From Asterochloris sp. CNOR1 (taxonomy: Eukaryota > Chlorophyta > Trebouxiophyceae > Trebouxiales > Trebouxiaceae): a stretch of DNA of 64,000 bases. The stretch covers positions 1,426,001 to 1,490,000 of the forward strand of contig OZ017762.1 in the NCBI GenBank assembly GCA_963969365.1, written 5' to 3'. This document shows, piece after piece, positions 43,601 through 54,979 of the stretch. The first letter of the stretch is position 1; every line of letters starts with the position of its first letter. The notes below the pieces were generated by a model that saw nothing but the letters and a program-made list of their open reading frames with translations, did not search any database and was not told where the DNA came from. A program made the position numbers and the translations under genes.

Positions 43601-46600
43601 CCTCACACACCAATGGCTGACGAGAGTGAAGCAGTGGGCCCCCACCTGGTGAGCCTGCAGCACGTCCCTGAGGCGCCCCTCATCCAGCTGCGCTGCCAGC
43701 TGCTCCCGTGCACCCTTGGCCTGCTCAGGCAGGACAGCCAGCAGCTCCTGCCCCATGCCTGCCAGAAGTGAGGCAAGCTGCCCTGCCAGCGCCGCCTGCC
43801 CGCCTGCAGCGAGGGCATGCCCACAGTCGGATTTGCAACATGCCCTGCCAGTGCCCAGATCCACTCTGCAGCCACCTTCACTCACACGTTCTGTGAAGTC
43901 AGGTTGCCACATACATCAATTATGCTGGGCTGCCCAGTGGCGCAGCCATGCTGCAGCAATGCTCCAAGCAGGCCTCACCCTGGGTGCTCTGGGGCTCCGC
44001 CAGGGATGCAGCCACGCTGTCCCAGAACGCCTGCTCTGCAATGCGCCTGACGCGAGTCTGCACGTGTGCTGCGACCTGGTCGGGGCTCATGGACGCATCG
44101 GGCTGGTCCCCCTCCTGTACGAGCAGTGCAGTGTGTTGCAGCAGTGTCAGTCACGTGCCTTGCGTTGGCTCATGGTGGCAAATAACACACCACGCCAGCT
44201 CATATGAAAGTGGTGAAAAGACCAAGCCGTGTAGGGGGTGCCGCCTCAGCTCACATGCAACTGGTGAAACCCCAGCAGGGCTGCTTGCGCAAATGCAGTT
44301 AGCACAATGTGCCACTCCACTCCTGGCAGCCCCTGCAGCACCATTGACTGACCTGCATGACCGAGGTGGTCCCTAGGGCATCGCTCCAGGCCAGGTCCAG
44401 CTCCTCCGTGGGCAGCCGCCACCTCAGATCATACAGCAGCTCCCAGGCCATCCTGTCATTGCCCAGTGCACTGCTGCTGGCTGGCCCCTCTGCAGCTGGG
44501 GCTGCTGCCGGTTCCCGGGTGGGGCTGCTGCTGGAGCTGCTCCCTGCATCAATCAGAATACACATCATGAGAAGAGCGGGCTTGCAGAGGGCCTTATCCT
44601 GCACGTTGAGGGACTCCATGGGGGGTTTTGGCAGCTGCCAGGCCTGATGTCTACTGTCTGAAGAGCCCGCATGCAAGCTCTGCACTCACGGACTAGACCT
44701 GCCCAATGAGAGCTGAAAGACTGCCTGAATAGTGCACAGCTGCCTTGGCTGAGATACATCTTTCCTGCTGCCCAGCCTTAACACAGAAGCAGGAGTGCTG
44801 CACTGCGGCCCTGCGCGACACATCCTGCACCCACAACAGTGCACACTGTCAGCATCAGTAGGGCGCTTGCCTTCTGCTGCTGGGCCTCACTGCAGCGTCT
44901 GCAGGAGATGTGCTCCGCCTGCCGCAGCAAAACCACTGGACCACAGTCAAAACCTGTCCAGTGTGCACCGTCACCACCACTACTACCAACAGATGCCTCT
45001 GTGAGGCACTGTCTTTCTGCTGCTCAGCCTGGCTTACCTCCTGCAGGCAGCCAAGGCAGACGCAAGAGTGGGGTAAAGACAGTCACACAGGGTAGCAATC
45101 ATCTCAAGCAGCTACCTGCCTGAAGCACTCGTGTTCTCCTGTTGATCAGCCTCAGCTGCCGCGCGGGCAGCCGCCAGCCCAGCTTCCAAGCGGGCAATGG
45201 CTCTGCGCCCGCCCAAGCGCAGGATCCTTGTCCGCAGCAGGGCATGATCTCTCTGCACCTGCTCCACAACAGCCTGCAACAGGGCCAGACGAGTGATTTT
45301 TGCAATTAGAAGCAGGACCACGCAGGGGCTGATGGTTGTCATTCGCTTTCGGCTGTGACATAAAATGCATGCTAATTCAGCTTAAGCACTTGAACCAGAC
45401 CAGGAGCAAGCAAGTGGCATCCTACAGTTTCCTGTGCCCAACCAGGCTTGCAGATAAGCGTGATACAACTCATCCATCACATAGCAGCAAGTGTGGGCTC
45501 AACCGCTGCGGGCAGGGCCAATTCATGGCTGTCAACACACAAGCTGAGCATAGCAAGGCAGACAGCCAGAACCTGGCTGCAGGCAGCAGGACAGCTGCCA
45601 TGAACAGCTGCAGCCCAATTCATCAACAACCCAGCCCACATGCAGGTCCTCGCTGCGCTCCCTGAGAGGCGGTCCATCCCCGCCAGTCTTGCCCAACATG
45701 CTGACCTCCATCTCAATGGCCACCTGCACAACCAGGAGCTGGAACTGGGCTCTCCTGAGGCACAGCTAGCAGGCTGGAGTGCATGTGGAACTGGGGAAGT
45801 CTTGCATCTGTGCAGCTGCCGCCCTGCATAGTGGCATATGCCAGTCCCAGGTGCAGACAGCATAGAATATTATGCATGCCTTGCATACTCTGTATGCAGG
45901 GACATTGCATGCAGGATCGGCAGCAGAGAGGCGTCTCTGGTAACTGTCAAGGATGTCATGCAGCAGGGCCCCTTCGAGAGCTTGAACTCCCCCTAGGATG
46001 CACAGCGCCTCACCATGATGAGCACAGGCTCTGTTACTGCCTTTGTTTAGAGCCTCCTAGGTCAACACCTCACCTTGATGAGCTCAGCCTCCAAGGAGGC
46101 AGCATCAGCAAACTTCCATGCCACAAAGCGCTCCAGGTAACGGGCCCAGGCAGCGTCAAAGGCCACCAGCAGCTGTGAGGTCGGCTGCGCGCCCTCAGGG
46201 GCAATGGGCACTGGACTGGTGGTACCAGATCTGCAGGCAGAGAATGTGTGGGACCTCAAGTTCACTGGAGTGTCAGATACACACGCCCTCTTTAGGCCGC
46301 CCAGCAGGGCCACAGAGCTGCCCAGGATGCTGCAATCTTGCACAGCAAAACTGGAGGAGTTCACTCAGCAGCAAGCAAGGCACTCAGCCCATCGCAGAGT
46401 ATTGACAGCCCAGCTAGGTGCCCGACCAGGGCATCAAAGCCGACCAGCATGTTGCTGCCAACAGCCATCAAAGCAGAGGTGGCATCCCCTGGTGGCGTCC
46501 TACATACTCCTTTGCTTGACCGACCTGAGATTCTCCGCCCGTGGCCCGGCCAGTTGGCCCAGCAGGGTCTGGAAGCTGGCCAATATCCCGCAGCCAGCAG

Positions 46601-49600
46601 CTGTGCAACAAGCGAAGCACCCCAAGGACAACTCTCTGGAAGCCCCTCTGACTCACCTGGGAGTGTCGACAGGTCCAGCCAGGCGCGCCAGTAGCGCCTC
46701 AAAGCTGCCCAGCATGGTGCTGCCAGCAGCCGTCAAAGCATCCTCTAGCTCCCCCTGATGGTTGAACACGGTCTGGGGGTGGGACTGCACCATATAGGCG
46801 CACAGGAAGATCCGTGTGGGGTAGCGCTCCAGGTGGCCACCTGCAAGACCAAGAAAGGCAGTCAGAAAATCAGTTTGAATCAGGTAGCATCCCGCGCGGG
46901 CACCTGAACAGCAGCAAGAAATGAGGTACAAGTTTCAGGGCAAGCCACTGACACAGTGAAGCTGGTGGGGTACCATAATGTACTGAACAGGTTCCTGGGA
47001 TGAAGCAGTATCCCAGGAATGCAATGCCTTTAAGCAAAACAGAGCAACACGCGCAACTGCCATTTGCCCAGGCAATCATTCACACAGGTGCAAGCTTAGC
47101 GCCATGATAGGTACCAGCGGCTCTTCAGCAGCAAAGTCAGCACCAGGCTCCCCTAGCATGCAATGCATGCGACTGCTTCACCTGACCAGGCGGTCTAGGG
47201 GAAACAGGCGCTGCAGCAGCTTTGACAGCGCCCAAATGGCCATCATGCAAGGCAGAAATCCTAGTCCCCATGCTGGGAACTGCCTGGTCTGAGCAGGCAG
47301 TCTTTGTGGACAGACGCTGCAGCAGCCAAGGTCAGCGCCATTCTGCCCAGCATGCCATGCAGGCGTCCTGACCATCCATCTGTCTGTCTGTATCACCTGA
47401 GCGGGCGGTCTTGGGGAACAGGCGCTGCAGCAGGGGGGCAATGTTGGCCACGTTCTGCTGCTGCAGCCGCAGCTTGACTTCCAGACGCGCCAGCAGGGCC
47501 TGCAAGCAGGCAGCACTGAGCGTCATGAACACTGTCTGCACTGCAAGCACTGTTTTCGTACGTCAGGTGGTCAGCACCATCAGCCCCTGTCTGCATGGCC
47601 CCCAGGGGGACTGGTGCCCAGCACTTGCTTGCATGGGCATAAGGGTGGCTGGAGACTGGATGCCTAAGAAAAGTTTGCATCAAGCGCGTCTGGTTCAATG
47701 TGGGCTGGTTGGCACTCACAGGCAAGCACGTTGCCTGCATGGTCATCACAGTGCCTGCAAATTGGAAGCCTTGGCACTCACAGGCAAGCACGTCGCCTGC
47801 ATGGTCATCTCAGTGGCTGCAGATGGTAAGCCCTTGCAGCACTGGTTCACTCTCAGGGGGAAGCAGATGCTTACCTGTGCAGCCTTCAATGTGGCCACAG
47901 ACTGGATGGCCCTGGCAAATGCCTCAAAGCTGTCTGGCTTTGGCTCGGCAGTCTCCAGCCCCTCTGCTGCCCCATTCATGATCCCAGTCTTGACTCCCAT
48001 GATTGCGATAGCAGCCCCCTGGGCAGTCGCAGGCTCATCCCTAGCGGCAGGCTGCTCAGACTTGAAGGGGGTGTTGGGTGCCATGGCTGGTGGCGTGGCA
48101 GGCGTGGCTACCTCCTCCTGCACTGGAGCCAGTGCCTGCAAACACAGTGGAGCAGTGAGCCAGGGCCCTCTTGCCGGCAGAGGAAAGGGGTGTTGAGGGG
48201 TGCAGCTGGTGCAGATGTGCACACGCTGCATGAGTGAGCCAGGGCCGTCCAGCGAGGACTGGCACGTTGTGAGGGGCAACGGGTGACACTCTGCAGTGGT
48301 GCTTGAAGTGGTGCGCAGCAGGAGGCGGGCAGCTCAGACTCTGGCAGGCACCTCTGGAAAGGAGCGAAGTGGAGCAGCAGCCCGCACTGTGACTTGTGTG
48401 TCTAGAGCTTTCATGGTGAGTTCAACATCTCCCTGACAGCATGCACCAGGTAACACTGTGGATGAAAACTGCTCCAAAGAATGCTGCTTTGGTGCTCTTG
48501 ACTGTTTGTACCATCCACCACCATGTGTGTTGTGCACCAGCGCTGCACAGTAGCACGCTGCCAATCTAACAACCTCACCTGTGGCAGCTTGACCCCTGTG
48601 ATCCCCGTCTCTGCAACAGAGACTGCCAGCGCATGGGTGGTTTGCCTGCGTTTCACAAAGCCCCGCCACATGCGCTGCAGCTTCCGGCTGCTGCCCTGGC
48701 GGCGCAGCCACACCCGCAGGACCGCTCTGCAGCACAAGGGGACACCTTGGCAGCTGAAGGGGAGTGCATCAACAGCAGATGTGCAGCTCCATGGCCGTCT
48801 GGCAAGCATGCAACGCTGGTACTGCTGCACCTGGTGCTGCTTTGCCTGCCATGTGGCAGCGTCGCTGCTGCAATGACACAGAGTCATTTGGCACCCTTCG
48901 GGCCCCTCAGATGCGCCATGGTGCAGCACGGCCATACAGCCGACTGCGATGCTGCTGGCTGCTCTGCTGCTGCAGCAGGGCATGAACATAAAAACGAGTC
49001 ACAAATTTTGGAAAAGGGCACCCCTCATCACCCAGGCACGCACCCAATTGAGCTGCAGGTGCGACCAGATGCATAAGCGACCCATCACTATGTCTGCGCA
49101 ATGGCACTGCTTTGTGAGAGGCATGTGGAACTGTTTCCAGGCTTTTACACCTCTGTCCAGCGCTCAAGTCCCCATTTGCCCGCCACCCACATCTGCCTGG
49201 CATGCACACACCTGCGCTGCAAGTATGTCTTGTCCCCAGGCTGCCCTGGCCCCGCTGCCAGCGCAGCTGCTGCCAGCCGAGCCTGCCTGGCCGCCTCTGC
49301 CGCCTGCAGCCGGGCTCTGATGCGGGCTGCAGCCTGGGCCGCATCACTCTGCTGGACTGCCAGACGCTCTGCTGCCTGCAGGCACCAGTCCTGTGTCGTT
49401 GGCAACAAGCCTTGGCCTTTGCTGGGTGCTAAGTCTGGGCTGCTTAGGCCTGTCCCTCTGCCAGGTCCTCAGGGAGTCCATATCCATACGCAGTTTAGTG
49501 GGCAGCCAGGTTTGGATGACATGCACCAAGCAATGCACCAAAGTCATGGGCAGCACAGCTCCCAGAGCAGCAGGCCCCCATTTACAGCAGGACAGCAGGT

Positions 49601-50833
49601 CACCTGGCTGCCCCGCTCCGTCGAGGCCCGCGCCTTGAGCTGCACAGCCGCAAGGTTGCTCTGCCGGTTGGCCTCAGCGGCTGCCAGCCTCTGCTCCAGG
49701 CGCTGTGACCTCTCCTCGGGTCCCTGCTCGTGCAGGGAGGGGTGCATGCACTGGCTGCGGGGCTGTGCTTTGCGCATCACCCACTGCAGAAACTCCTGCA
49801 GGGGGAGGAGGGCCACGGTCAGCACTGCTGCGCTGCCCAGCACCAGGGGTTTGCACTGACTGCACAGCTCACAGCAGGACCTCCTGCAGGGGGGCCCCCA
49901 GCAGCGGCAGCTTGCGCTGACTACAAGGCAGCCTTGTGCAAAGGCATGCCCACAAGGACGTGAGGCCCTTGATGCTGCAGCTCCAACTGCATGCCTTGTC
50001 TCCATGCACAGGTGTGCACTGTGCCGCTGGAATGCTGACGTGCCGCAGAGTCAAACAATCCAATGGCTAAATTCTCCTTGCTACAGCTAGTGAGTACTCA
50101 GCTTCAATCAGCTGGACGGCTGAGGGTGTCTCGCAGCGATGCATGGGTCACAGATGTGCCTGGCACACCATTATCTGGCACACCGGTTGCAGTCTGGCTT
50201 GGCATGCAGGGCCCAGACCAGCATGTCAGGGCTGCCTGGCACCGCAGGGCAGCCATGAGCTGCTGGGTGCGGTGAGCAGGCTGCAGATGACAGACAGCTT
50301 CCTGTGGCAGTTGGGCCAGCCAAGACACTAAGCAGCGGGTGGTTGCGTATGATTAGGAGGAGGAATGCTGGATTTGGCACAGAGCACTGGTGAGCCGGCC
50401 GAGCCAGCTGCACAGTGCAGAGGCCCCAGGATGGCCCCACAGCAGGCACACCACATGACGCTCGCTGACACGCACCCTGAACAGACTGATCGGCAAGGGG
50501 ATACATCCCAATGCAGTGAATCAGCTGCAGACTGCGCTGGGATCAATCACAAGGGTGGGCAAGCCCACCCATACCCACCTGACGCTTCTGCTCCGCCAGG
50601 GTCAGCTTGGCCTCTATATCATCATGACTGGTAAGTTTCTCGGTATGCCCTCCCCTGTGGCCATCCCACTTCCTCTTCAGCGCGGGGCTGAGCGGTTTGG
50701 GATCATGCAGAGGCACTCGGAGGACACCAAAGGGGTCGAAGGGGTGCTGCACATCGGTTCCCATGCTCTCGCGATCCAATTGCTGCTCCATGCTGATGAA
50801 TTGTGAATACGAGGCCAAGAACGGGAATACCAT
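40618..50833 (-). CDS. T-complex protein 11 (TCP11)-like protein, large multi-exon gene
   Basis: Eighteen exons give about 1,130 residues, the size of plant TCP11 proteins: 50,833-50,579; 49,795-49,604; 49,375-49,212; 48,726-48,579; 48,135-47,875; 47,499-47,397; 46,840-46,657; 46,230-46,074; 45,723-45,640; 45,273-45,116; 44,536-44,353; 44,114-43,979; 43,803-43,646; 43,353-43,055; 42,786-42,581; 42,279-41,966; 41,451-41,196; 40,793-40,618. Every join is in phase. Family marks: [14 protein letters not shown] near the N-terminus, coiled coils rich in [108 protein letters not shown] and [20 protein letters not shown]. The biochemical role is not established; Arabidopsis members have been linked to growth and stress phenotypes. 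The start may instead be the Met at 50,791. The donor at 42,581 has an in-phase alternative 3 nt downstream. Confidence 0.88.
41640..41900 (-). repeat. Three degraded copies of the 3' end of TCP11-like exon 42,279-41,966
   Basis: On the plus strand the exon end reads GCATCGCTGCGGGCC...GTCAGCAGCAGGCAGGCAGC...CACCACCAGC. Copies lie near 41,750-41,810 (AGCATCGCTGCGGGCCCTGG, CATCACCACCAGCATG), 41,865-41,925 (GCGTCACTGCGAGCCTGAGC) and 41,650-41,705 (GGCCGCTCAGCAGGAGGCAG, CGCCACCAGGACTC). The first shares 16 identical consecutive bases. Confidence 0.8.
46280..46610 (-). repeat. Three degraded copies of the 3' end of TCP11-like exon 46,840-46,657
   Basis: The real exon end (plus strand, about 46,690-46,745) reads CGCCAGTAGCGCCTCAAAGC, TGCCCAGCATGGTGCTGCCA, GCAGCCGTCAAAGC. 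Copies lie at about 46,415-46,475 (GGGCATCAAAGCCGACCAGC, ATGTTGCTGCCAACAGCCAT), 46,550-46,605 (GCCCAGCAGGGTCTGGAAGC) and 46,290-46,335 (CCCAGCAGGGCCACAGAGCT, GCCCAGGATGCTGC). All lie in the next intron downstream. Confidence 0.78.
47187..47330 (-). repeat. Two degraded copies of the 3' end of TCP11-like exon 47,499-47,397
   Basis: The exon end with donor (plus strand 47,395-47,437) is CACCTGAGCGGGCGGTCTTG, GGGAACAGGCGCTGCAGCAG. Copy A at 47,181: CACCTGACCAGGCGGTCTAG, GGGAAACAGGCGCTGCAGCA. Copy B at 47,288: GTCTGAGCAGGCAGTCTTTG, TGGACAGACGCTGCAGCAG. Both lie in the following intron and copy A retains the donor. Confidence 0.85.
47709..47832. repeat. 62-bp tandem repeat x2 in a TCP11-like intron
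   Basis: TTGGCACTCACAGGCAAGCA starts at 47,709 and again at 47,771; the units share GCCTGCATGGTCATC and CAGTG-CTGCA. It lies just downstream of the exon ending at 47,875. Confidence 0.88.
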
Positions 50834-51688
50834 TACAACTGCCACATTTCTTTTAATGGCTGAACACGAACACCGCATGTTTTCACAATGGGTTTGAACA
50901 TGTATAGCTGGTACACAAGATGTTCTGCACGAATTTGAGATCTGGTGCAACGTTGAAGGTGGCCTGGACATTCTGTGCTGAGTATGGATATGTGATCTGC
51001 AAAGAGGATGGAGGGTTTGACCTGACCACACGTCATCTGGCAATGCTGATTGTTGCAGAATGTACCCTGCAGGAAACAGCAGCTCAACAACACCCACTGG
51101 TCCATACACAGCAGGCCTCCTTGCTGGGCCTCAGCTAGTTGGCATGGAGCTCCGAGAACGGCTGATCTGGAAGCTGCCTCAAGCAGCTGCCAAAAACGAT
51201 GCAGATGCTGCAGCTGCATGAGCAGGCCTGACAGAGCAGCAGCAGTGAGAGACAGATGCGCCACAGCAGGCTGTGGCAATGAGACGCCAGGCCTGGCCAT
51301 CCACGTGGACGGCAGGGTTCGTGCAAAGGCACTGCCATTCCTGTGTCAGCTGTTGGAGCCCGGCTTGCCAGCTGCGCCAATGCAAGGGAGACCACCCAAC
51401 AGGAGCTGGTGCGCTAGGCTTGCTGCACACCTATCGCCACATGCAAAGCCTACAGAGGATTATGTCACAGACAGGCAGCAGGATCTGTCACGAATCCCTT
51501 GACATGCAGAACTTTGAGGGATGTGGGGTTGGCTGGTCAGCATGCTGTGCATCCTTTTGATTGCAATCGCCTGCCAGGCATTGTCCCCAGCAAGACCGTC
51601 TTCAGACTGGTCAGTGTACACACCACTCTTGCACCACAAGCCTGACTTTTTGAAGCCTCAGGCATGCACTGCTTTCAGACAGCCACCC
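50834..51688. other. 5' flank of the TCP11-like gene
   Basis: Contains the TCP11-like promoter side. No gene recognised on either strand. Confidence 0.45.
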
Positions 51689-51751
51689 ACGGTTGCTATC
51701 CGCAGCCTGCTTCTGTCTGAAGCCTTTGCTGGACTGCAAGCAGCTGCACAG
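51689..51751 (+). pseudogene. Decayed copy of the signal-peptide exon of the RxLLQ gene
   Basis: The 63 bases ACG..CAG|GTGAAC encode TVAIRSLLLSEAFAGLQAAA, matching the first exon of the gene at 52,165 (VAIRSLLLAGAFAGL) at the same length and with its donor, but the ATG is now ACG. Likely the remnant of a tandem paralogue about 475 bp upstream. Sequence to about 51,860 keeps weak likeness to later exons. Confidence 0.75.
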
Positions 51752-52164
51752 GTGAACCCACAGTACCGGTGCAGGAGCCTCATCTGGGGGTCCTGCTCAG
51801 GGACTTTTGGCAGCAGCACTGTGACTTGGGGAGCATTGGCAGCGGCGCTGTGACCCGTTCACAGGGGCAGTTGCTCTCATGAAGGTTGGAGTGGGTCAGC
51901 ACCTACTACCCCATGAAGGACAGGAGCCGCAGCTGCTGTCGGAGTGAGGCACAGGTGCAAGAGGGGGAGGATGACCAGATGAATCCTGATCCAATCTAGT
52001 CATGGTCCACTTGGCCGTGCACTGAAACTGCACAGCAGCCTGGATGTGCATGGGGCTGGACAATATGCTGGCATCCCTTCATAAGCTCACCTTGGGAGCG
52101 TCAGGCATCACTTCTCAACCACTCCCTCCACCCTTAGCTCCCTTCCTGCTCCTCAGCAGCCGCT

Positions 52165-53303
52165 ATGGTCGCCATCCGCAGCCTGCTCCTGGCTGGAGCC
52201 TTTGCTGGACTGTCAATAGCTGCACAGGTGGGCTCACAGCCATGCTGCAAGAGCTGTTGTGCTTCACTCTGCAAGTGCTGACCCTGTCGAACTGGCGGAC
52301 AGCAGCAGCGCTACACCTTCTGCTGACAGGGCAGGCTCACAGTTGCTTGCTGGCGCCGATGACTTGTGCCTTTCCTGCTTCAGAAGGAGCCCGGCCGCCG
52401 TCTGCTGCAAGAGTCCCCGCCACCACCCACAGGCGATGCCGTGCTGTTGAACACGGTGGGTGCAGTGCTTGCCAGCCTGCCCTCTGTCAGTCCACAGTCG
52501 CACAATAGCACCTTGTTTGCAAGCCTCCTGTGGACTCACCTGGCCACTGCATGTGCTGGCAGAGACCTTCCTCCACCACAGCTGCAGCAGCTGCCACTGC
52601 ATGTTGACAGGTTGGAGCCCCGCTGCAGGTCCAGCAGAGCCTTCAGGGCACTGTGGGAGGAGCTGTGAGTGACGCGACTGGCCTCACTGCATCCCTCACT
52701 GGCATCGGCGGGCGCCACCTCCTGCAGGGGCCCCTGCCCCCGGTGACAGACCAGCTGGTGACAGCTCTCACCAGCGCTGGAAGCGCTGTGGTGGGCGCTG
52801 GGACTGGACTACTCGGCACTCTGGAGGTGCTGCCGTCGCCACCGGCCAGGCACCTGCTGCAGGAGCCCCCGCCACCACTCACAGGCGATGCCGTTCTGTT
52901 GAACGCGGTGGGTGCAGTGCTGCCAGCCTGCGCTCTGTTTACATCCCAGTCGCACAACCGCACCTTGTTACAAGCCTCCTGCGGACTCACCTGGCCACTG
53001 CCTGTGCCAGTGGAGACCGGCTCCCACCACAGCTGCGGCAGCTGCACTGCACGTTGACAGTTTGGAGCCCCGCTGCAGGTCCAGCAGAGCCTCCAGGGCA
53101 CTGTGGGAGGAGCTGTGAGCGACGCGACTGGCTTCACTGGATCCCCCACTGGCATCGGCGGGCGCCACCTCCTGCAGGGCCCCCCTCCCCCGGTAACAGA
53201 CCAGCTGTTGACAGCTCTCACCGACACTGGAAACGATGTGGTGGGCGCCGGGACTGGACTGCTCACCACTCTGGAGGTGCTGCCTACGCCACCAGCCCGC
53301 TGA
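52165..53303 (+). CDS. Secreted repeat protein with four RxLLQ-Pro modules
   Basis: Four exons, all phase 0: 52,165-52,227, 52,384-52,455, 52,611-52,907 and 53,061-53,303; 224 residues. Exon 1 is a signal peptide (VAIRSLLLAGAFAGLSIAA). The rest is made of repeated modules: GRRLLQESPPPPTGDAVLLN, GRHLLQGPLPPVTDQLVTAL, ARHLLQEPPPPLTGDAVLLN and GRHLLQGPPPPVTDQLLTAL. Between them stand GAPLQVQQSLQGTVGGAVSD and VVGAGTGLL.TLEVLP stretches. No family recognised. An RRLLQ-like motif is often seen right after the signal peptide of algal secreted proteins (from memory, not checked) and may mark propeptide cleavage; here it recurs four times, so a multi-peptide precursor is one possibility, a structural wall protein another. 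Confidence 0.72.
52396..53303 (+). repeat. 450-bp intragenic tandem duplication that includes an intron
   Basis: Copy A is about 52,396-52,846 and copy B about 52,847-53,303. Matched donors are 452 bases apart (52,455 and 52,907) and matched acceptors 450 apart (52,611 and 53,061). The intron inside also matches (AGTCGCACAA.AGCACCTTGT against AGTCGCACAACCGCACCTTG). The protein repeats therefore come from a recent genomic duplication spanning an intron. Confidence 0.9.
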
Positions 53304-54979
53304 ACAGTTGCACATTCAGGTGAGCCAGGCTCAAGTGTGCTTCTTGGTTGTGTGGCGACATCTGTGCTTTGCAATGCTGCTGCGCTGCGGGTGCTGTCTT
53401 GCTGGACAGCCTGCTATCGACAACGCGGGCTCTATGCTGGACTGTGTCAGGACAGCATGTGTCCTTATGCAGGCTTTTTGGAGGCCTCAGCCCTTACATT
53501 CAGGGCAGCCAATGAATGCTCCTGCACCAACTGTCACCAGGCAATTTGCAGCAACGTACAGACAGTCAGCATCTCCCTGAAACCTCCCCCATCACCGAGA
53601 AATGTGTGCAGACTGCTTTGAAAGCCAGCTGTGACACAACCATGTCACAACACAGTGTGTGTTCCATTTGTTTCTGATGTTGCATCCTTGCATCGCACAC
53701 CATCCCCATGAGTTTACCATTCTTGATATGTAACTCCAAGGGTTCAAAGGCTATGTCAGCAGGTCAACATAGGGCTGGAGATTGGCCCCCAGTCCGTCAA
53801 ATCACCTGGTCCTGGCAACCTCACCATGTTGACCCTGTGGAGCGCCTCAGAGCTCACTAGCCAAACTATGTAGCCAACACCACTTTGCTAGTCTGGAATC
53901 TGCTTGAACTGGCAAGCAACGCTGCTTATCCTTATTCCCTACGCCCTTAGTGCATCCAGGTGCATCCCTGGTCCTGCTCAGCATGAGGTCATGCTGAAAC
54001 AGTGCCACCTGAGCAGATGTTGCTATCTGACTGTGGTCTGTGCTGGATGAAGTGGACTGTTGAACAGGTGGCTGGAGCAATGGCCAGCAAAGGCTTGGCA
54101 CGCAGCATCATGTGGTCTCACCCTTGGTGGCTGCAATGGTCTTGTAGACGTGGCAGGTGCACTGCCACCTGGGGTGGTTGGCCTGCGCTCTGTTACTGTT
54201 CAGATGGTGGCTGCTGCATCTGATGCTGGCAGACACCCAGCAGCTTGTGTCCTCTGAGGGTTTTTAGGGGACTGCTTGATCTGGCTGAAGAGCAGCCAGC
54301 CCTTATCCATCCACAGCTGGACCGAGAACTCCTCACACTAGCGCTCATACATCAGAACTGTTCTGGCTTTGACTGGTTAGTCACAAACCCCATGTATGCT
54401 TGGAATGAACCCCGATATGACTTAGGCTCAGCATGACCCCATCTGGTGTGACTGCTGGAGCAGCAGCTTTGACCTCGCACCCAGCCATGCAATGTTTAAA
54501 GGCGCAGCAATGCATGTAGAGCGAGAGGCCAGAGGTGACAGCTGCGTTCCCAAGCAAGTGTCCCTCTATGTAGGAATCAAGATGGCAGCTGTGCAGGCCG
54601 TCACAGCTGCTTATGCTCATTTAATCAGTCACCTGAATGCGCCAGCACTGTTTGCGTCCCCGGGTTGCAGCCCTGTGATGGTGCTCCTGCTGTGTGGAGC
54701 ATCAGATCTTGTGCTGCCAGCCTGGACAACTTACAGCTTGCACATGGTCAAGGGGTCTGACGATTCCAAGCTGTGCTGCTGTTATGGCTCACAGGCTACA
54801 GCAGTGCACCGCCTCTCCAGCCTTTGCTGCAAACACTGAGGTTGGACTCTGGGAGGGCCCAAGGCTTAGCCTTGCACATGTCTCGGTGCAGGGGCCTTGA
54901 CGCAGACCAGACACAGCCGCCAGTTCACTGAGCTCTTTTCTCTGCACCCCCTCCCTGCAGGCTCTGCCACTGAGGCGCC
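53304..54979. other. Long stretch without a recognised gene
   Basis: Flanks of the RxLLQ gene and the AUX/LAX gene. Short open frames only; no exon chain or motif could be supported. Confidence 0.5.

Noticed and set aside
44536-45116. GC-AG intron in the TCP11-like gene
   Set aside because: A GC donor at TTCAG|GCAGGT also closes phase with the acceptor at 44,543, but the canonical GTAGCT donor closes phase with the CAG acceptor seven bases further on.
52643-53374. 243-codon open frame on the minus strand
   Set aside because: It is antisense to the RxLLQ gene, spans its intron and mirrors its repeats; the plus strand has a signal peptide and phase-consistent splice sites.
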